DNA from: Flavobacterium sp. LC2016-23
GTDB lineage: Bacteria; Bacteroidota; Bacteroidia; Flavobacteriales; Flavobacteriaceae
Length of the DNA stretch: 64,000 nt
Direction: 5' to 3'
Assembly (NCBI RefSeq): GCF_009674775.1
Contig: NZ_WKKE01000008.1
Span: forward strand, 1 to 64,000
Made by a program: the position numbers and the translations under genes. This document shows positions 52,160 to 61,550 of the stretch, piece by piece (position 1 is the first letter of the stretch; every line of letters begins with the position of its first letter). The notes under the pieces are model-generated. The model made no database searches. It had not been told where the DNA came from and worked only from the letters and a program-made list of their open reading frames with translations.

Positions 52160-55100
52160 TTTGTATTAAAATATTCTTGAACCTTTTGGTTAAAATTTGA
52201 GCGCAAAGGTAGTGATTGTCTATTTAAAATCTCTACACTGTTTAAATAATCCAATAATGAGCTTGGCAAAGCATTTGAACGATTTGTAAATTCAGCCTTA
52301 TTCGTTTCAGACTGACGTTTCGTATCCTGTCCTTGTTGCTGAACTGCATTGTTTAATTTTAGTAATTCCTGCTGAATATTTAGGATTCTTTGCAGGTTCT
52401 CGTTTTTAAATCCTTTATTCAAAAGTTGTTTTTCTGATTGTTTCATCTGATCGATTACAGATTTTCCCTGAGAATCTAATCCTTGTTTAGCTAATTCTTT
52501 TTGTAATGCTTCACGAAGTTTTACCTGCTCCTTATAAATCTCCATTATGGCTTCAGCATCTCCTTCACCATCATCTCCTTCTTTTCCATTCTTTTCCCCT
52601 TTCCCATTTTTACCATCCTTTCCCGAAGAACTTTTATCACCGCCTTTACTTCCCTGACCATCTTTTCCATTACCGCTTTTCCCCTGTCCCGGTTTTTCAC
52701 CCTGGCCCTGTCCTGGTTTGTCTCCGCTTTTGTCTCCGGGTTTATCTCCTTGCTTCATTCCTTCTTTCATCTTATCTGCTAAGCCTTTCTGCTTTTGAAT
52801 AATATCCGGAAGTTGCATTCCCTGTCCGTCACCTGGTTTCGGTTTTCCTGCGCCCGGCTTCGACATAGACATTTGCATGTTGTTTAGCAAATCACTTAAA
52901 AAGTCCGCTAATTTATTAGCAGATGAAACTGCATATTGCTGGTGTGAAACTCCTTTTGGAACCTGAACATCGGTTAACGATTCGATTGCTTTGTCTACAT
53001 TATATTGTACATTTCCAATTTCCTTCGTCACATCTTCTCCTACTTTTGGGTTACGCAAAGACAACGCAAACAGACTATCATCGATATGTTTGAATTGTTG
53101 TTTTAAATTTTGCTGCACTTTTATATTCTTTGTGTAGGCAGAAGATCCTAATCTCATAGTCTTAAATTGTTTCATTACATCTTCCTGTGATAAGGAATAA
53201 GCTAAAAGATTATCCAGAACCTGACGAAGCATCGCAACGTCTTCTTCCAACTGCTCCTGTTCTCCACCTTCCATTCCTGCATCCATTTGTTGCGCCATGC
53301 TTTTCATTTTTTTGGCTGCACTTTTTTGCTTTGGTTTGGCTGAAGAAGTGTTCTTTTTGTTCAGTTCATCAGAAGCTTTTTTCAAATCATCTTCTACTTC
53401 TTTTTCTTTCGAAGCATCTGAAGGAATATCTAAAGGAGCTTTTAATGTTTTATTTTCTTCTTTCAATTCTTTTAAATCTTCCTGAATTTTATCGAAAGCT
53501 TTATTAATCTCATCCTGTTTTTCAGAAGTGTTTTCCTTTTCTTTATTAGAAAGCTGTTCCTGCTTCTCTGCAAGTTTCTCTAATTTATCGGCAACCTGTT
53601 CTGCTTTCTTGGAAACGTAAAAACGTTTGGTAAGCTCTACCAATTGTTCTAAATTTTTGGATTGGTTTTTACTAATCTGTTTGAACTTTTCCATCTTATC
53701 AAACAGGTCTTCACTGTTTAATTTATCATTCAGGTTTTTTAGTTCGTCTAATAATTTCTGGTTTTTCTCCAGATCTTTATCGGCATTCTCCAAACGTTTT
53801 TGCAAATCTTCAGCCGTTTTATCCTTTTTATCTTCTTTGAATTTATCCAGATTCTTATTCATTTTCTCTGCAAACTGTTTCATCAATTCGTCCTGTTGTT
53901 TCTGACGTTTGATAAAATCATTGATCTTTTGCTGATCTTTAAATTCCAGATTATCTTTTTCCTTTCCTGAATTCTGAATCTTATCCATCTCAGACAATTG
54001 TTTCGTCTGGTTCTCCAAGGACTTTTCTAAACTATTTATATTCTGATTTTGTTGTTGCAATTCCAGATCATGAACTTCATCTGTTGTAGAAACCCGGTCT
54101 GAAAAAACAGAAGACTTTGTGCTCTTAAAATGGTGCGGTGCATCGTTATCGAAAACCTCAAAATAATATTCATAAGACACTCCTTCTTCCACAGCAAGAT
54201 TACTTGGAAAAGAAAAAACAAACTGATCAAATACTGTCTGCTTCACCGGAATGGTTCCACGCTTTGCCGTTTGCGGTTTGTTACGTTCATAATAAACAAT
54301 CTGTAATTTTGATAATCCGTAGTCATCTCCTAATCTTCCCAAAACATAATTTTTATCCAGCTTTAAACTATCCGGCGCAGGCGCAACCGTAATGGTTGGA
54401 TGCTGATCTTTGATAACGGACAGCTGATAGTCTAGTTTTTCATAGTTTTTGACCTTATTATTCGAAGTAAGAATTTGATATTCTGTATTTTGACCGATGT
54501 TTTTACTTAATTTAAACTCATTTTCGGCCTTATTGAACTTAAAAATTGAGTTTTGATCCTTCCAAACAATCTCCTGAGTTGCCTGCGTATTCATTTTCCA
54601 GGTTACTAAAGTTCCCTCAGGAACGATAGCATTTCCGGTTCCCTGAATGGTTTCGGATTTCTTTTTTAAGTACGATGGGAAATTCAACACCATTTCGAAG
54701 TTCGCAATTGACGGAACGGTGATTACTTTCAATTCATATTCTTCAGATGAAACTGAATTTCCTTCAAAAGTAAAAGAGACATTCTCTGTTGGTTTTTCAA
54801 TCTTAAATTCAAACTTTCCTGGCTGGGAACTTTCCATAAAATAGCTTTCGTCACCAATATGGATCATAACATTCTCCGGAACAATTTTACCGACTGATTC
54901 CATTTTTACAATAAAATCTTTATTCTGTTCTGTTTGCAAATTCTGATTCAGCACTACAAATTTGAAAGGTGCCGGAGGCAAAAATGTAGCATTAAAATGT
55001 ACTACCCTGTTTAAACTCTGAGAAATTATAGTACTGTTTCCTGAAATATAAAACACTGCAAAAAGCAAAATTGGAATCAATGCCAATGGCAAATACTTTC

Positions 55101-55650
55101 TGTTTGAATTAAAATTGATCGCATTTCCAAACGGAATTGGTTGCAGCGAATTTGCTTTTTGTTCTATAGAGGCCAACATCAACTCTGAATTTTCAGTTGA
55201 ATTTTCAGAAGCTGACAATTGCAAAAAGTTGGTCAGCTTATCACTTACTTCCGTAAAATGATTTCCAATAATCGTTGAAGCCTGATTATAATCAATTCCC
55301 TTTTGAAGTTTGAACAACTTAAAAATTGGAAACAGAATAAAACGAAACAAAAGGAAAACTTCTACTCCTATAAAAAGCCAGAATAAAAGTGTTCTTCCCA
55401 TTGGTTTCAACCAAAGGAAATACTCAATAAAAAGCGTAAACAAAAAATACATCAATCCAAAACCGGTAAAAAGCAGCATCCCTTTTATGAGTTCATTGGT
55501 ATAATATTTTTTAATAAAAGCTTCAAGCTTCAGATATATGGCAGACGTTGTTTTCAAAATGAATCTGTTTGATTTATAACCTATAAAAGTAGTAATTTTA
55601 ATTCGATAATTCTCAATGAGAAAATTAGTCAATTCAGCCATAAGCAACAC
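52156..55650 (-). CDS. DUF4175 family membrane protein
   Basis: A large protein of Bacteroidota and Proteobacteria of unknown function. Two transmembrane helices lie near residues 60-110 (GMLLFTGFGLMYFLFTLFIEYF, TLLFWLFIGVEVFLLFRFI) and a third near 195 (LALIPILLFAVFYISG). The periplasmic part has beta domains and then long charged coiled coil (about 530-770), a Gly/Lys/Asp-rich disordered stretch (about 960-1040) and a helical C-terminus. The frame opens at 55650. The family-like sequence begins only at SAIYLKLEAFIKKYY, and a TTG at 55557 (LKTTSAIY) is a plausible true start. It is coupled to ybeY by a 4-bp overlap and divergent from gltX. Confidence 0.85.
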   Translation of the reverse strand: MLLMAELTNFLIENYRIKITTFIGYKSNRFILKTTSAIYLKLEAFIKKYYTNELIKGMLLFTGFGLMYFLFTLFIEYFLWLKPMGRTLLFWLFIGVEVFLLFRFILFPIFKLFKLQKGIDYNQASTIIGNHFTEVSDKLTNFLQLSASENSTENSELMLASIEQKANSLQPIPFGNAINFNSNRKYLPLALIPILLFAVFYISGNSTIISQSLNRVVHFNATFLPPAPFKFVVLNQNLQTEQNKDFIVKMESVGKIVPENVMIHIGDESYFMESSQPGKFEFKIEKPTENVSFTFEGNSVSSEEYELKVITVPSIANFEMVLNFPSYLKKKSETIQGTGNAIVPEGTLVTWKMNTQATQEIVWKDQNSIFKFNKAENEFKLSKNIGQNTEYQILTSNNKVKNYEKLDYQLSVIKDQHPTITVAPAPDSLKLDKNYVLGRLGDDYGLSKLQIVYYERNKPQTAKRGTIPVKQTVFDQFVFSFPSNLAVEEGVSYEYYFEVFDNDAPHHFKSTKSSVFSDRVSTTDEVHDLELQQQNQNINSLEKSLENQTKQLSEMDKIQNSGKEKDNLEFKDQQKINDFIKRQKQQDELMKQFAEKMNKNLDKFKEDKKDKTAEDLQKRLENADKDLEKNQKLLDELKNLNDKLNSEDLFDKMEKFKQISKNQSKNLEQLVELTKRFYVSKKAEQVADKLEKLAEKQEQLSNKEKENTSEKQDEINKAFDKIQEDLKELKEENKTLKAPLDIPSDASKEKEVEDDLKKASDELNKKNTSSAKPKQKSAAKKMKSMAQQMDAGMEGGEQEQLEEDVAMLRQVLDNLLAYSLSQEDVMKQFKTMRLGSSAYTKNIKVQQNLKQQFKHIDDSLFALSLRNPKVGEDVTKEIGNVQYNVDKAIESLTDVQVPKGVSHQQYAVSSANKLADFLSDLLNNMQMSMSKPGAGKPKPGDGQGMQLPDIIQKQKGLADKMKEGMKQGDKPGDKSGDKPGQGQGEKPGQGKSGNGKDGQGSKGGDKSSSGKDGKNGKGEKNGKEGDDGEGDAEAIMEIYKEQVKLREALQKELAKQGLDSQGKSVIDQMKQSEKQLLNKGFKNENLQRILNIQQELLKLNNAVQQQGQDTKRQSETNKAEFTNRSNALPSSLLDYLNSVEILNRQSLPLRSNFNQKVQEYFNTK

Positions 55651-55693
55651 ATTATCTCCTTAAACTGATTTTCTAATTTTCTAATTAGAATCG

Positions 55694-55701
55694 TATCTTT
55701 G
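55694..55701 (+). promoter_or_regulatory. candidate -7 element of gltX
   Basis: TATCTTTG, an exact TAnnTTTG match, 17 nt before the gltX ATG, giving a very short leader. The -33 region is AT-rich without a clear TTG. Confidence 0.5.
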
Positions 55702-55718
55702 CATCAAAATTTAAACAA

Positions 55719-57224
55719 ATGTCAAAGCAAGTTCGTGTGCGTTTTGCACCTAGTCCAACAGGGCCATTACATATTGGTGGTGTTCGTACTGCCCTATTTA
55801 ATTATTTATTTGCCAAAAAAAATAATGGTGTTTTCTATCTTAGAATTGAAGATACGGATCAGACCCGTTTTGTTCCGGGAGCTGAAGCCTATATTATGGA
55901 AGCATTAGAATGGTTAGGAATTGCTCCGGAAGAAACGGTTGGGAAAAACGAAAAATTTGGTCCGTACAGACAGAGTGACCGTAAAGAAATATATCAGAAA
56001 TATGCCGATCAGCTGATCAGTTCGGGTTGGGCGTATTATGCTTTTGATACTCCGGAAGCTTTAGATGCACACAGAAAACAACACGAAGCAGAAGGAAAAA
56101 CCTTTATTTACAATCATCACAATCGTGAAAAGTTAGATACTTCGCTGGTAATTTCTGCTGACGAAGTTGCTAAAAGAATTGCAAATGGAGAACATTATGT
56201 AATCCGTTTTAAAACTCCGGTTGACGAAACGCTACATTTAAAAGATATTATTCGCGGTGATGTAAAGTTCGAAACAAATCTTCTTGACGATAAAGTATTA
56301 TTCAAAAGTGATGGAATGCCAACCTATCACCTGGCCAATATTGTAGATGATCATTTGATGGAAACGTCACATGTAATTCGTGGTGAAGAATGGCTGCCAT
56401 CGATGCCTCTTCATGTTTTATTGTACAGGGCTTTTGGCTGGGATGCACCGGAATTTGCTCATTTGCCATTGATATTAAAACCAGTTGGAAATGGAAAATT
56501 ATCCAAAAGAGATGGTGATAAATTAGGATTCCCTGTGTTTCCTTTAGAATGGAAAACCGAAGACGGTATTTCATCCGGTTACAGAGAGAAAGGATTTTTC
56601 CCGGAAGCTGTTGTAAACTTCCTTGCTTTGTTAGGCTGGAATGACGGAACGGATAAAGAATTATTTTCATTAGAAGAACTTGTTGAATCTTTTGACTTAA
56701 ACAGAGTTCATAAATCAGGAGCTAAATTTGATCCTGAAAAAAATAAATGGTTCAATCACCAATACCTGATCAAACAAAATGATGCCGATTTAGCGAAAGA
56801 CTTCACTCCTATTTTGATAGAAAAAGGTGTCGATATTTCTAAATTTGATATTACAAGAATCGTTTCTTTGATTAAAGAAAGAGCTCATTTCGTTTCTGAA
56901 TTTTGGGATTTGACGGATTTCTTTTTCCAGGCTCCAACTTCGTATGATGAAAAAGCAAGTAAAAACTGGAAGGAAGAGACTCCAGCTTTAATGCAGGAAT
57001 TAATTTCAACTCTTGAATATATTGACGGATTTGATTCCGCAAATATTGAAGCAATCGTAAAAGACTGGTTAACGAAAAACGAAATTGGTATGGGTAAAGT
57101 AATGCAGCCTTTCCGTTTGAGTTTAGTTGGAACTTTGAAAGGCCCTCACCTATTTGACATTGTAGAGATCATTGGAAAAGAAGAAACTATTTCGAGAATT
57201 CAGAAAGCGATTGCAACTTTATAA
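55719..57224 (+). CDS. gltX: glutamyl-tRNA synthetase
   Basis: Class I synthetase charging tRNA-Glu. The 501 residues include the HIGH-type motif PLHIGG (residues 16-21) in the context VRVRFAPSPTGPLHIGGVRTALFN, LRIEDTDQTRFVPGAE, the middle block FDTPEALDAHRKQHEAEGK and the KMSKS-type motif KLSKR (260-264, followed by DGDKLG). The C-terminal helical anticodon-binding part ends with MGKVMQPFRLSLVGTLKGP. It seems to be the discriminating or standard enzyme; glnS is also present in the window, so the Gln-tRNA amidotransferase route may not be needed. A bidirectional terminator follows. Confidence 0.97.
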   Translation: MSKQVRVRFAPSPTGPLHIGGVRTALFNYLFAKKNNGVFYLRIEDTDQTRFVPGAEAYIMEALEWLGIAPEETVGKNEKFGPYRQSDRKEIYQKYADQLISSGWAYYAFDTPEALDAHRKQHEAEGKTFIYNHHNREKLDTSLVISADEVAKRIANGEHYVIRFKTPVDETLHLKDIIRGDVKFETNLLDDKVLFKSDGMPTYHLANIVDDHLMETSHVIRGEEWLPSMPLHVLLYRAFGWDAPEFAHLPLILKPVGNGKLSKRDGDKLGFPVFPLEWKTEDGISSGYREKGFFPEAVVNFLALLGWNDGTDKELFSLEELVESFDLNRVHKSGAKFDPEKNKWFNHQYLIKQNDADLAKDFTPILIEKGVDISKFDITRIVSLIKERAHFVSEFWDLTDFFFQAPTSYDEKASKNWKEETPALMQELISTLEYIDGFDSANIEAIVKDWLTKNEIGMGKVMQPFRLSLVGTLKGPHLFDIVEIIGKEETISRIQKAIATL

Positions 57225-57229
57225 AAACA

Positions 57230-57258
57230 AAAAAGCTCCCAAATTGGGAGCTTTTTTT
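57230..57258. terminator. bidirectional terminator between gltX and the 57258 gene
   Basis: AAAAAAGCTCCC (57230-57241) and GGGAGCTTTTTT (57247-57258) form a 12-bp stem with a 5-nt loop and A/T tracts on both sides. It serves two convergent genes. Confidence 0.9.
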
Positions 57259-58769
57259 TATTCCTTAAATAAAAGGATTTTATAATTTTCTTTATTATCC
57301 GTTTGAACTAACCAAATTCCCTGATCAGAAATTACACTTTCATAATATAGTTTCTTTCCTTCTTTTGATACACTTTTCAAATAACTCATAACGTTTGGAT
57401 TTAAAATCATAGCGACAAAAGTCATTTGAGAAAAAACCTTATTTTTAAATTCATCGCTTACATAACTATTGTTTACAAAAGCTTTACTTTTTAAATTACT
57501 TGTATTGTTATTGTACTCAATAAAATTGATTTTTGAAATAGATCCGGTCGATTTATCGACAATTGTAGAATATGAAAACTCAGTAAAATCATTAACTGAA
57601 ACTGAAAAACTCAAATTTTTATTATACTCCAATAAATTCACCTGAAGTCTAGAGGTCATATTTATTCTTTCAAAAAATTCTTTTCCGTCAATCTTATTAA
57701 CAGATTCCCATAGTTTTGTTCCGTTTTTATCAAACTTAAATACATAAAATCCTCTAGGATAAACTCCCCCATTAATTTCTTTTGGTGCTTTTTCACTATA
57801 AATTCCATAGACATAAATATCCTCAGTTGTTCTATCTATGAAATAATGATTTACAGACATTGTACCTAGAGTAACTCTAACTATAGAAAAAGGATATCCT
57901 GGGTTTGCTGGAGTAGTATTAAAATCTTTCGGTCCTCCATAATTGTCTGAAGTAACAAAAAATTTATCACTAAGCTTTAAAATAAGCGGTAATTCCTTTA
58001 CTTTTTTTCCTTCAAAATCATAAGTCGTTTTATACAATATTGAAGTTTGAAAATCAGCTGAAACGGATTTTGTAATAATATCAAAATTTTCGTTTCCATT
58101 CAGTTTAGCACTAAAAGAAGTTTTAAGATCGGCTTTTGCATACATATCACCTTTTAGTAAAGCTAAATCAGGTTTATCAATCTTAATTCTCTTCCTCAAT
58201 TTAGTTTTAATTTCTATTGTTTCAAGATATATATCATCTTTTTCGAAGTCAATCTTTTCTTTTTGTTTCTGATTAGTAAATCCAAAATCATAAACATCAT
58301 TAAATGAAGCGTTAAAAAAATCATTTGGCCATCTATTAGTAACATTATTCAAAACATGGTAATAATCAAAACGCCCAAAGAAATTAGAATTTAAATCTTC
58401 AAGTGCATCATGATTAACAGGGAAAACATTTTTATCCTGAAAAAATTTATAATTAGCCTGCATAAATTTTGTAGCATCGTATGCTTTATAAGTGTTCTCA
58501 GTTATTGAAAATGTTGGGCTAACTAATTTTTCGTTTTCAAATAAAGTTGTTTTCTTTCCGTCTACATCAAAACTTAAGGCATTTGTAGTGATGTAAGAAA
58601 GTGTCATAGTAATTCCAAAACCTTTATACACAACAAATTTCTTTGAATTTGGAAGGTATTCAAAAGTAATAGGTTCATTTTTGTCTTCAAATTTTTCCTC
58701 AACTATAACAGTTTGAGCAGATAAATAAACAGAAGAAAATAAGGCAATACTAATTAGTATTCTTTTCAT
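57258..58769 (-). CDS. secreted hypothetical protein
   Basis: A 503-residue protein with a signal peptide (MKRILISIALFSSVYLSAQ). The mature part is Lys/Asn/Phe-rich with repeating strand patterns such as VFKFDKNGTKLWESVNK and GNYKILLFKE-like ends, similar to beta-propeller-like surface or periplasmic proteins of Flavobacteriia. I do not recognise the family. No sorting domain is visible at the C-terminus (QGIWLVQTDNKENYKILLFKE). A candidate -7 box (TACATTTG) lies at 58799-58806. The stop codon overlaps the bidirectional terminator shared with gltX. Confidence 0.75.
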   Translation of the reverse strand: MKRILISIALFSSVYLSAQTVIVEEKFEDKNEPITFEYLPNSKKFVVYKGFGITMTLSYITTNALSFDVDGKKTTLFENEKLVSPTFSITENTYKAYDATKFMQANYKFFQDKNVFPVNHDALEDLNSNFFGRFDYYHVLNNVTNRWPNDFFNASFNDVYDFGFTNQKQKEKIDFEKDDIYLETIEIKTKLRKRIKIDKPDLALLKGDMYAKADLKTSFSAKLNGNENFDIITKSVSADFQTSILYKTTYDFEGKKVKELPLILKLSDKFFVTSDNYGGPKDFNTTPANPGYPFSIVRVTLGTMSVNHYFIDRTTEDIYVYGIYSEKAPKEINGGVYPRGFYVFKFDKNGTKLWESVNKIDGKEFFERINMTSRLQVNLLEYNKNLSFSVSVNDFTEFSYSTIVDKSTGSISKINFIEYNNNTSNLKSKAFVNNSYVSDEFKNKVFSQMTFVAMILNPNVMSYLKSVSKEGKKLYYESVISDQGIWLVQTDNKENYKILLFKE

Positions 58770-58798
58770 AAATTTTGTTTTTGGTTTAAAATTTGAAC

Positions 58799-58806
58799 CA
58801 AATGTA
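58799..58806 (-). promoter_or_regulatory. candidate -7 element of the 57258 gene
   Basis: The minus strand reads TACATTTG, an exact consensus match, 29 nt before the ATG at 58769. The -33 spacing is not ideal. Confidence 0.4.
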
Positions 58807-58911
58807 GAATAATTTTTAACAATTAAAATCTTCTAAAGAAATTAATAAGTAACCAATGTCATTATATTATTCGTATTTTTAAAAATTAATAAATCTAAAA
58901 TTAATATCACC

Positions 58912-59898
58912 ATGAACACAGCATTAATTATCCTTTTAGTCTTTGGATTCTTCATTTTCATGTCTTCCTTTTTTACCGTAAAACAACAATCCTCTGTTGT
59001 AATCGAAAGATTTGGTAAATTTTTAAGCGTAAGAAATTCGGGTTTGCAACTTAAAATTCCAATCGTAGACAGAATTGCCGGACGCGTAAATTTAAAAATT
59101 CAACAGTTAGATGTTATCATTGAAACCAAAACCAAAGACAACGTTTTTATCAAAATGAAAGTTTCGGTTCAGTTTAAAGTAATTCAGGAAAAAGTATACG
59201 ATGCTTTTTATAAACTTGAATATCCACACGATCAGATTACGGCTTATGTTTTTGATGTCGTTCGTGCTGAAGTTCCTAAACTAAAACTGGACGATGTTTT
59301 TGAAAGAAAAGACGATATTGCTATTGCGGTAAAAAGAGAATTGAATGAAGCAATGACTACTTACGGCTATGATATTATCAATACTTTGGTTACTGATATC
59401 GACCCGGACATTCAGGTAAAAAATGCCATGAACAGAATCAATGCTGCCGACAGAGAAAAAACAGCAGCAGAATTTGAAGCGGAAAGTTCAAGAATCAGAA
59501 TTGTTGCAAAAGCAAAAGCTGAAGCTGAAAGCAAACGTTTACAAGGTCAGGGTATTGCAGATCAGCGTCGTGAAATTGCAAGAGGTTTGGTAGAAAGTGT
59601 TGAAGTTTTAAACAATGTTGGAATTAATTCCCAAGAAGCTTCTGCCCTGATTGTGGTTACACAGCATTATGATACATTACAGGCGATTGGAGCTGATGCT
59701 AATTCCAATTTAATACTGCTTCCCAATTCCCCACAAGCCGGAAGTGATATGCTGAACAATATGGTTGCCTCCTTTACGGCCTCCAATCAGGTTGGTGAAA
59801 TGATGAAGAAAAACAATAAAAAAATTGAAAAGCCAAAACCTAAACCAATTGAACCACAATCCGGTTACGAAGATGACATCACTCCGGAAATTAAATAA
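58912..59898 (+). CDS. SPFH/band 7 (stomatin-like) membrane protein
   Basis: A 328-residue QmcA/stomatin-type protein that assembles into membrane-bound oligomers and often supports proteases or membrane order. One N-terminal transmembrane helix (TALIILLVFGFFIFMSSFFTV), then the band 7 domain: SSVVIERFGKFLSVRNSGLQLKIPIVDRIAG, QQLDVIIETKTKDNVFIKMKVSVQF, DVVRAEVPKLKLDDVFERKDDIA. After it is the helical AAxxEAE region (AAEFEAESSRIRIVAKAKAEAESKRLQGQG) and a Pro/Lys-rich tail. No NfeD partner gene is next to it. It is followed by a bidirectional terminator overlapping the next gene. Confidence 0.92.
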   Translation: MNTALIILLVFGFFIFMSSFFTVKQQSSVVIERFGKFLSVRNSGLQLKIPIVDRIAGRVNLKIQQLDVIIETKTKDNVFIKMKVSVQFKVIQEKVYDAFYKLEYPHDQITAYVFDVVRAEVPKLKLDDVFERKDDIAIAVKRELNEAMTTYGYDIINTLVTDIDPDIQVKNAMNRINAADREKTAAEFEAESSRIRIVAKAKAEAESKRLQGQGIADQRREIARGLVESVEVLNNVGINSQEASALIVVTQHYDTLQAIGADANSNLILLPNSPQAGSDMLNNMVASFTASNQVGEMMKKNNKKIEKPKPKPIEPQSGYEDDITPEIK

Positions 59899-59910
59899 AT
59901 ATCAAAAACG

Positions 59911-59937
59911 AAAAAGAGGCTTAACGGCCTCTTTTTT
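59911..59937. terminator. bidirectional terminator overlapping a stop codon
   Basis: AAAAAGAGGC (59911-59920) and GCCTCTTTTT (59927-59936) form a 10-bp perfect stem. The 6-nt loop contains the TAA stop of the 59921 gene on the minus strand. It serves the convergent SPFH gene as well. Confidence 0.85.
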
Positions 59938-60175
59938 TATTGATAAACCAACTGATTACAGAAGGCAAAATGGATTGCAAAATCTGTGGATAGGAACTTG
60001 AGAAATACTCTTTATAAGAAGAAAAAAATCCATTTACGATATATTGTGGTGTAATCGATTCTTTTGTTCTTTGAAAATTTAAAACTAATTTCTGATAGTT
60101 AATCTCTTTTTCGAGTTTCAGAATTTCCAAATCTCTTTCGATTTCTGCGTATGATGCGTATTTTTTAGTTTCCAT
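59921..60175 (-). CDS. DUF6327 family protein
   Basis: An 84-residue protein starting METKKYASYAEIERDLEILKLEKEINYQKL, an amphipathic helix, and ending with a hydrophobic segment (ILQSILPSVISWFIN) and a basic tail. From memory this is the small DUF6327 family found in Flavobacteriia behind YtxH and holin-like genes. It starts 2 nt after the stop of the holin-like gene, so it is the last gene of a three-gene unit. The function is unknown; the sequence suggests a membrane-associated peptide-sized protein. Confidence 0.75.
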   Translation of the reverse strand: METKKYASYAEIERDLEILKLEKEINYQKLVLNFQRTKESITPQYIVNGFFSSYKEYFSSSYPQILQSILPSVISWFINKKRGR

Positions 60176-60177
60176 AA

Positions 60178-60528
60178 TTAGTCATTAAAAAAGATTTCTG
60201 AAAATTTTTCCAATATCGGACCTTCAACAAATTTGTCTTTCAGGAAGAAAAGTAAAATGGTAAAGGCTAAATAGATCCCTCCTACTGTTAAAAAACCAAG
60301 CGCGGTACTTTCGAATAAAGATCCAAAAGCATACGCCGCCGCAAAAGATCCAAAAATCATGACCATACTAAAACAAAGTAAAATCAAGGTAAACTTAAAA
60401 ATTAAGGTGGTAGATTTCATGGCCACTTTAAAACCCCAGAGCTTATAATACGCTAAGTGACTGTCAAGATAAACTTTAGCCTGATCCTGAATATTTTCAG
60501 TGTTTTCTTTTAATTCTTCAAAAGCCAT
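60178..60528 (-). CDS. phage-holin-family (DUF1469-like) membrane protein
   Basis: A 116-residue protein with two transmembrane helices (FTLILLCFSMVMIFGSFAAAYAFG and TALGFLTVGGIYLAFTILLFFL) and a helical N-terminus (EELKENTENIQDQAKVYLDSHLAYYKLWGFKVAMK). This matches the phage-holin superfamily 3-type proteins, which in chromosomes are usually stress or envelope proteins and not lysis factors. It lies between YtxH and DUF6327 in a compact same-strand unit and its stop is 2 nt before the DUF6327 start. No prophage genes are near. Confidence 0.82.
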   Translation of the reverse strand: MAFEELKENTENIQDQAKVYLDSHLAYYKLWGFKVAMKSTTLIFKFTLILLCFSMVMIFGSFAAAYAFGSLFESTALGFLTVGGIYLAFTILLFFLKDKFVEGPILEKFSEIFFND

Positions 60529-60652
60529 AACTATAATTTAAATTTAAAAAGAAGCACAAAACTCCCGATTCAAAAATTGCATTCTGGTTATCCTAAAATT
60601 AAAATAACCGAAACAATCCTAAAATCACAGTGAGCTTTGTGCTACCGGATTA

Positions 60653-60979
60653 TTATTTTTGAAGTTTAGCGTTTTGTGCTTTTAGGTCAGCGAGTTTAGA
60701 TTCTAAAAAGCTGATTACTTCTTCTGTTTTATAACTCATATTTGAGAGTAACTCACCGTAAGTCCCGTCAAGATTTTCCTTTGCACTTGCAAATTTTTCA
60801 CGCAGCACTTCAGAACCGGCTGAAATCGAATCCTGCAGATTATGCGTTGCATCATCCAAACCTTCTTTTAGTTTCGCACGGGTTTTTGATCCTTTATCCG
60901 GAGCAAACAAAATTCCGATCGCCGCTCCTACTGCAGCTCCAGCTAAAATTGCTGCAACTGTATTTACGTTTTTTGACAT
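60653..60979 (-). CDS. YtxH domain protein
   Basis: A 108-residue protein with the YtxH signature: a Gly/Ala-rich membrane segment TVAAILAGAAVGAAIGILFAPDKGSKTRAKL (residues 7-37), then an amphipathic coiled helix (DDATHNLQDSISAGSEVLREKFASAKENL and EVISFLESKLADLKAQNAKLQ). YtxH proteins are general-stress envelope proteins. It is the first gene of the YtxH / holin-like / DUF6327 group. The sequence right upstream of its ATG (CATAATATTAAAATTTAA on the plus strand) is identical to that upstream of the 61071-61550 gene. Confidence 0.85.
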   Translation of the reverse strand: MSKNVNTVAAILAGAAVGAAIGILFAPDKGSKTRAKLKEGLDDATHNLQDSISAGSEVLREKFASAKENLDGTYGELLSNMSYKTEEVISFLESKLADLKAQNAKLQK

Positions 60980-61070
60980 AATATTAAAATTTAAATGATT
61001 ACTAAAGGTAGTCTTTTTTTGAATTATAAATTATTGATTAATTGTAATTTAATAGCTTTTAGTACTAAAT

Positions 61071-61550
61071 TTAATACACATAAGCAACAGCTTCATATTT
61101 TCCATCCGCTTTTTGAACAATACTTACAAACGGATATCCTTTGGAAGCTGATTGTGTTTTGATTCTCATAGCCGTGTGATTCTGGTTTGCCATTGGCGGC
61201 TCCCCTTTTGTCTTCGTCGAGACTCCTGAAAAATTAGCCGCTTGTTTTAAACCTATTGTCTTGTCCTGAGCCAAAACGGTAACGAATTTATAATCGGATT
61301 TTGAATCTACTATAACTTTATCAGATATTTTTTGTGTTTGATTGGATTGTTTGTTGGTAATTTTTGAAACAGCGTATTTGCTAATTTTATGTTCTTCGGA
61401 ACTTCCGTCGAAAGTATAATAAACTAAATCATTTTCCAGTTTTATGAAATTAACATCAAGTTGTTCACCATTGTGCTTTGTAATTTGGTGTGTTTGAGAA
61501 ATGGCAATATTGGCAAATAAAACAGATAGCGTAAAAAATAAGATTTTCAT
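61071..61550 (-). CDS. small secreted hypothetical protein
   Basis: A 159-residue protein with a signal peptide (MKILFFTLSVLFANIAISQ). The mature start (HQITKHNGEQLDVNFIKLENDLVYYTFDGSSEEHKISKYAVSKI) resembles a small beta-barrel fold seen in Bacteroidota proteins that begin with a nucleation strand NGE.. and a K/ISKY motif. The second half (GYPFVSIVQKADGKYEAVAYVY) has the repeated strand pattern of the YcfJ/BhsA-like type. I do not name a family. It shares an 18-bp leader sequence with the YtxH gene, suggesting similar regulation. A long non-coding stretch follows on its promoter side. Confidence 0.7.
   Translation of the reverse strand: MKILFFTLSVLFANIAISQTHQITKHNGEQLDVNFIKLENDLVYYTFDGSSEEHKISKYAVSKITNKQSNQTQKISDKVIVDSKSDYKFVTVLAQDKTIGLKQAANFSGVSTKTKGEPPMANQNHTAMRIKTQSASKGYPFVSIVQKADGKYEAVAYVY

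Noticed and set aside
60178..60528. Holin-like gene as a sign of a prophage
   Set aside because: No phage structural, integrase or lysis genes nearby; the YtxH / holin-like / DUF6327 arrangement is a chromosomal envelope module.
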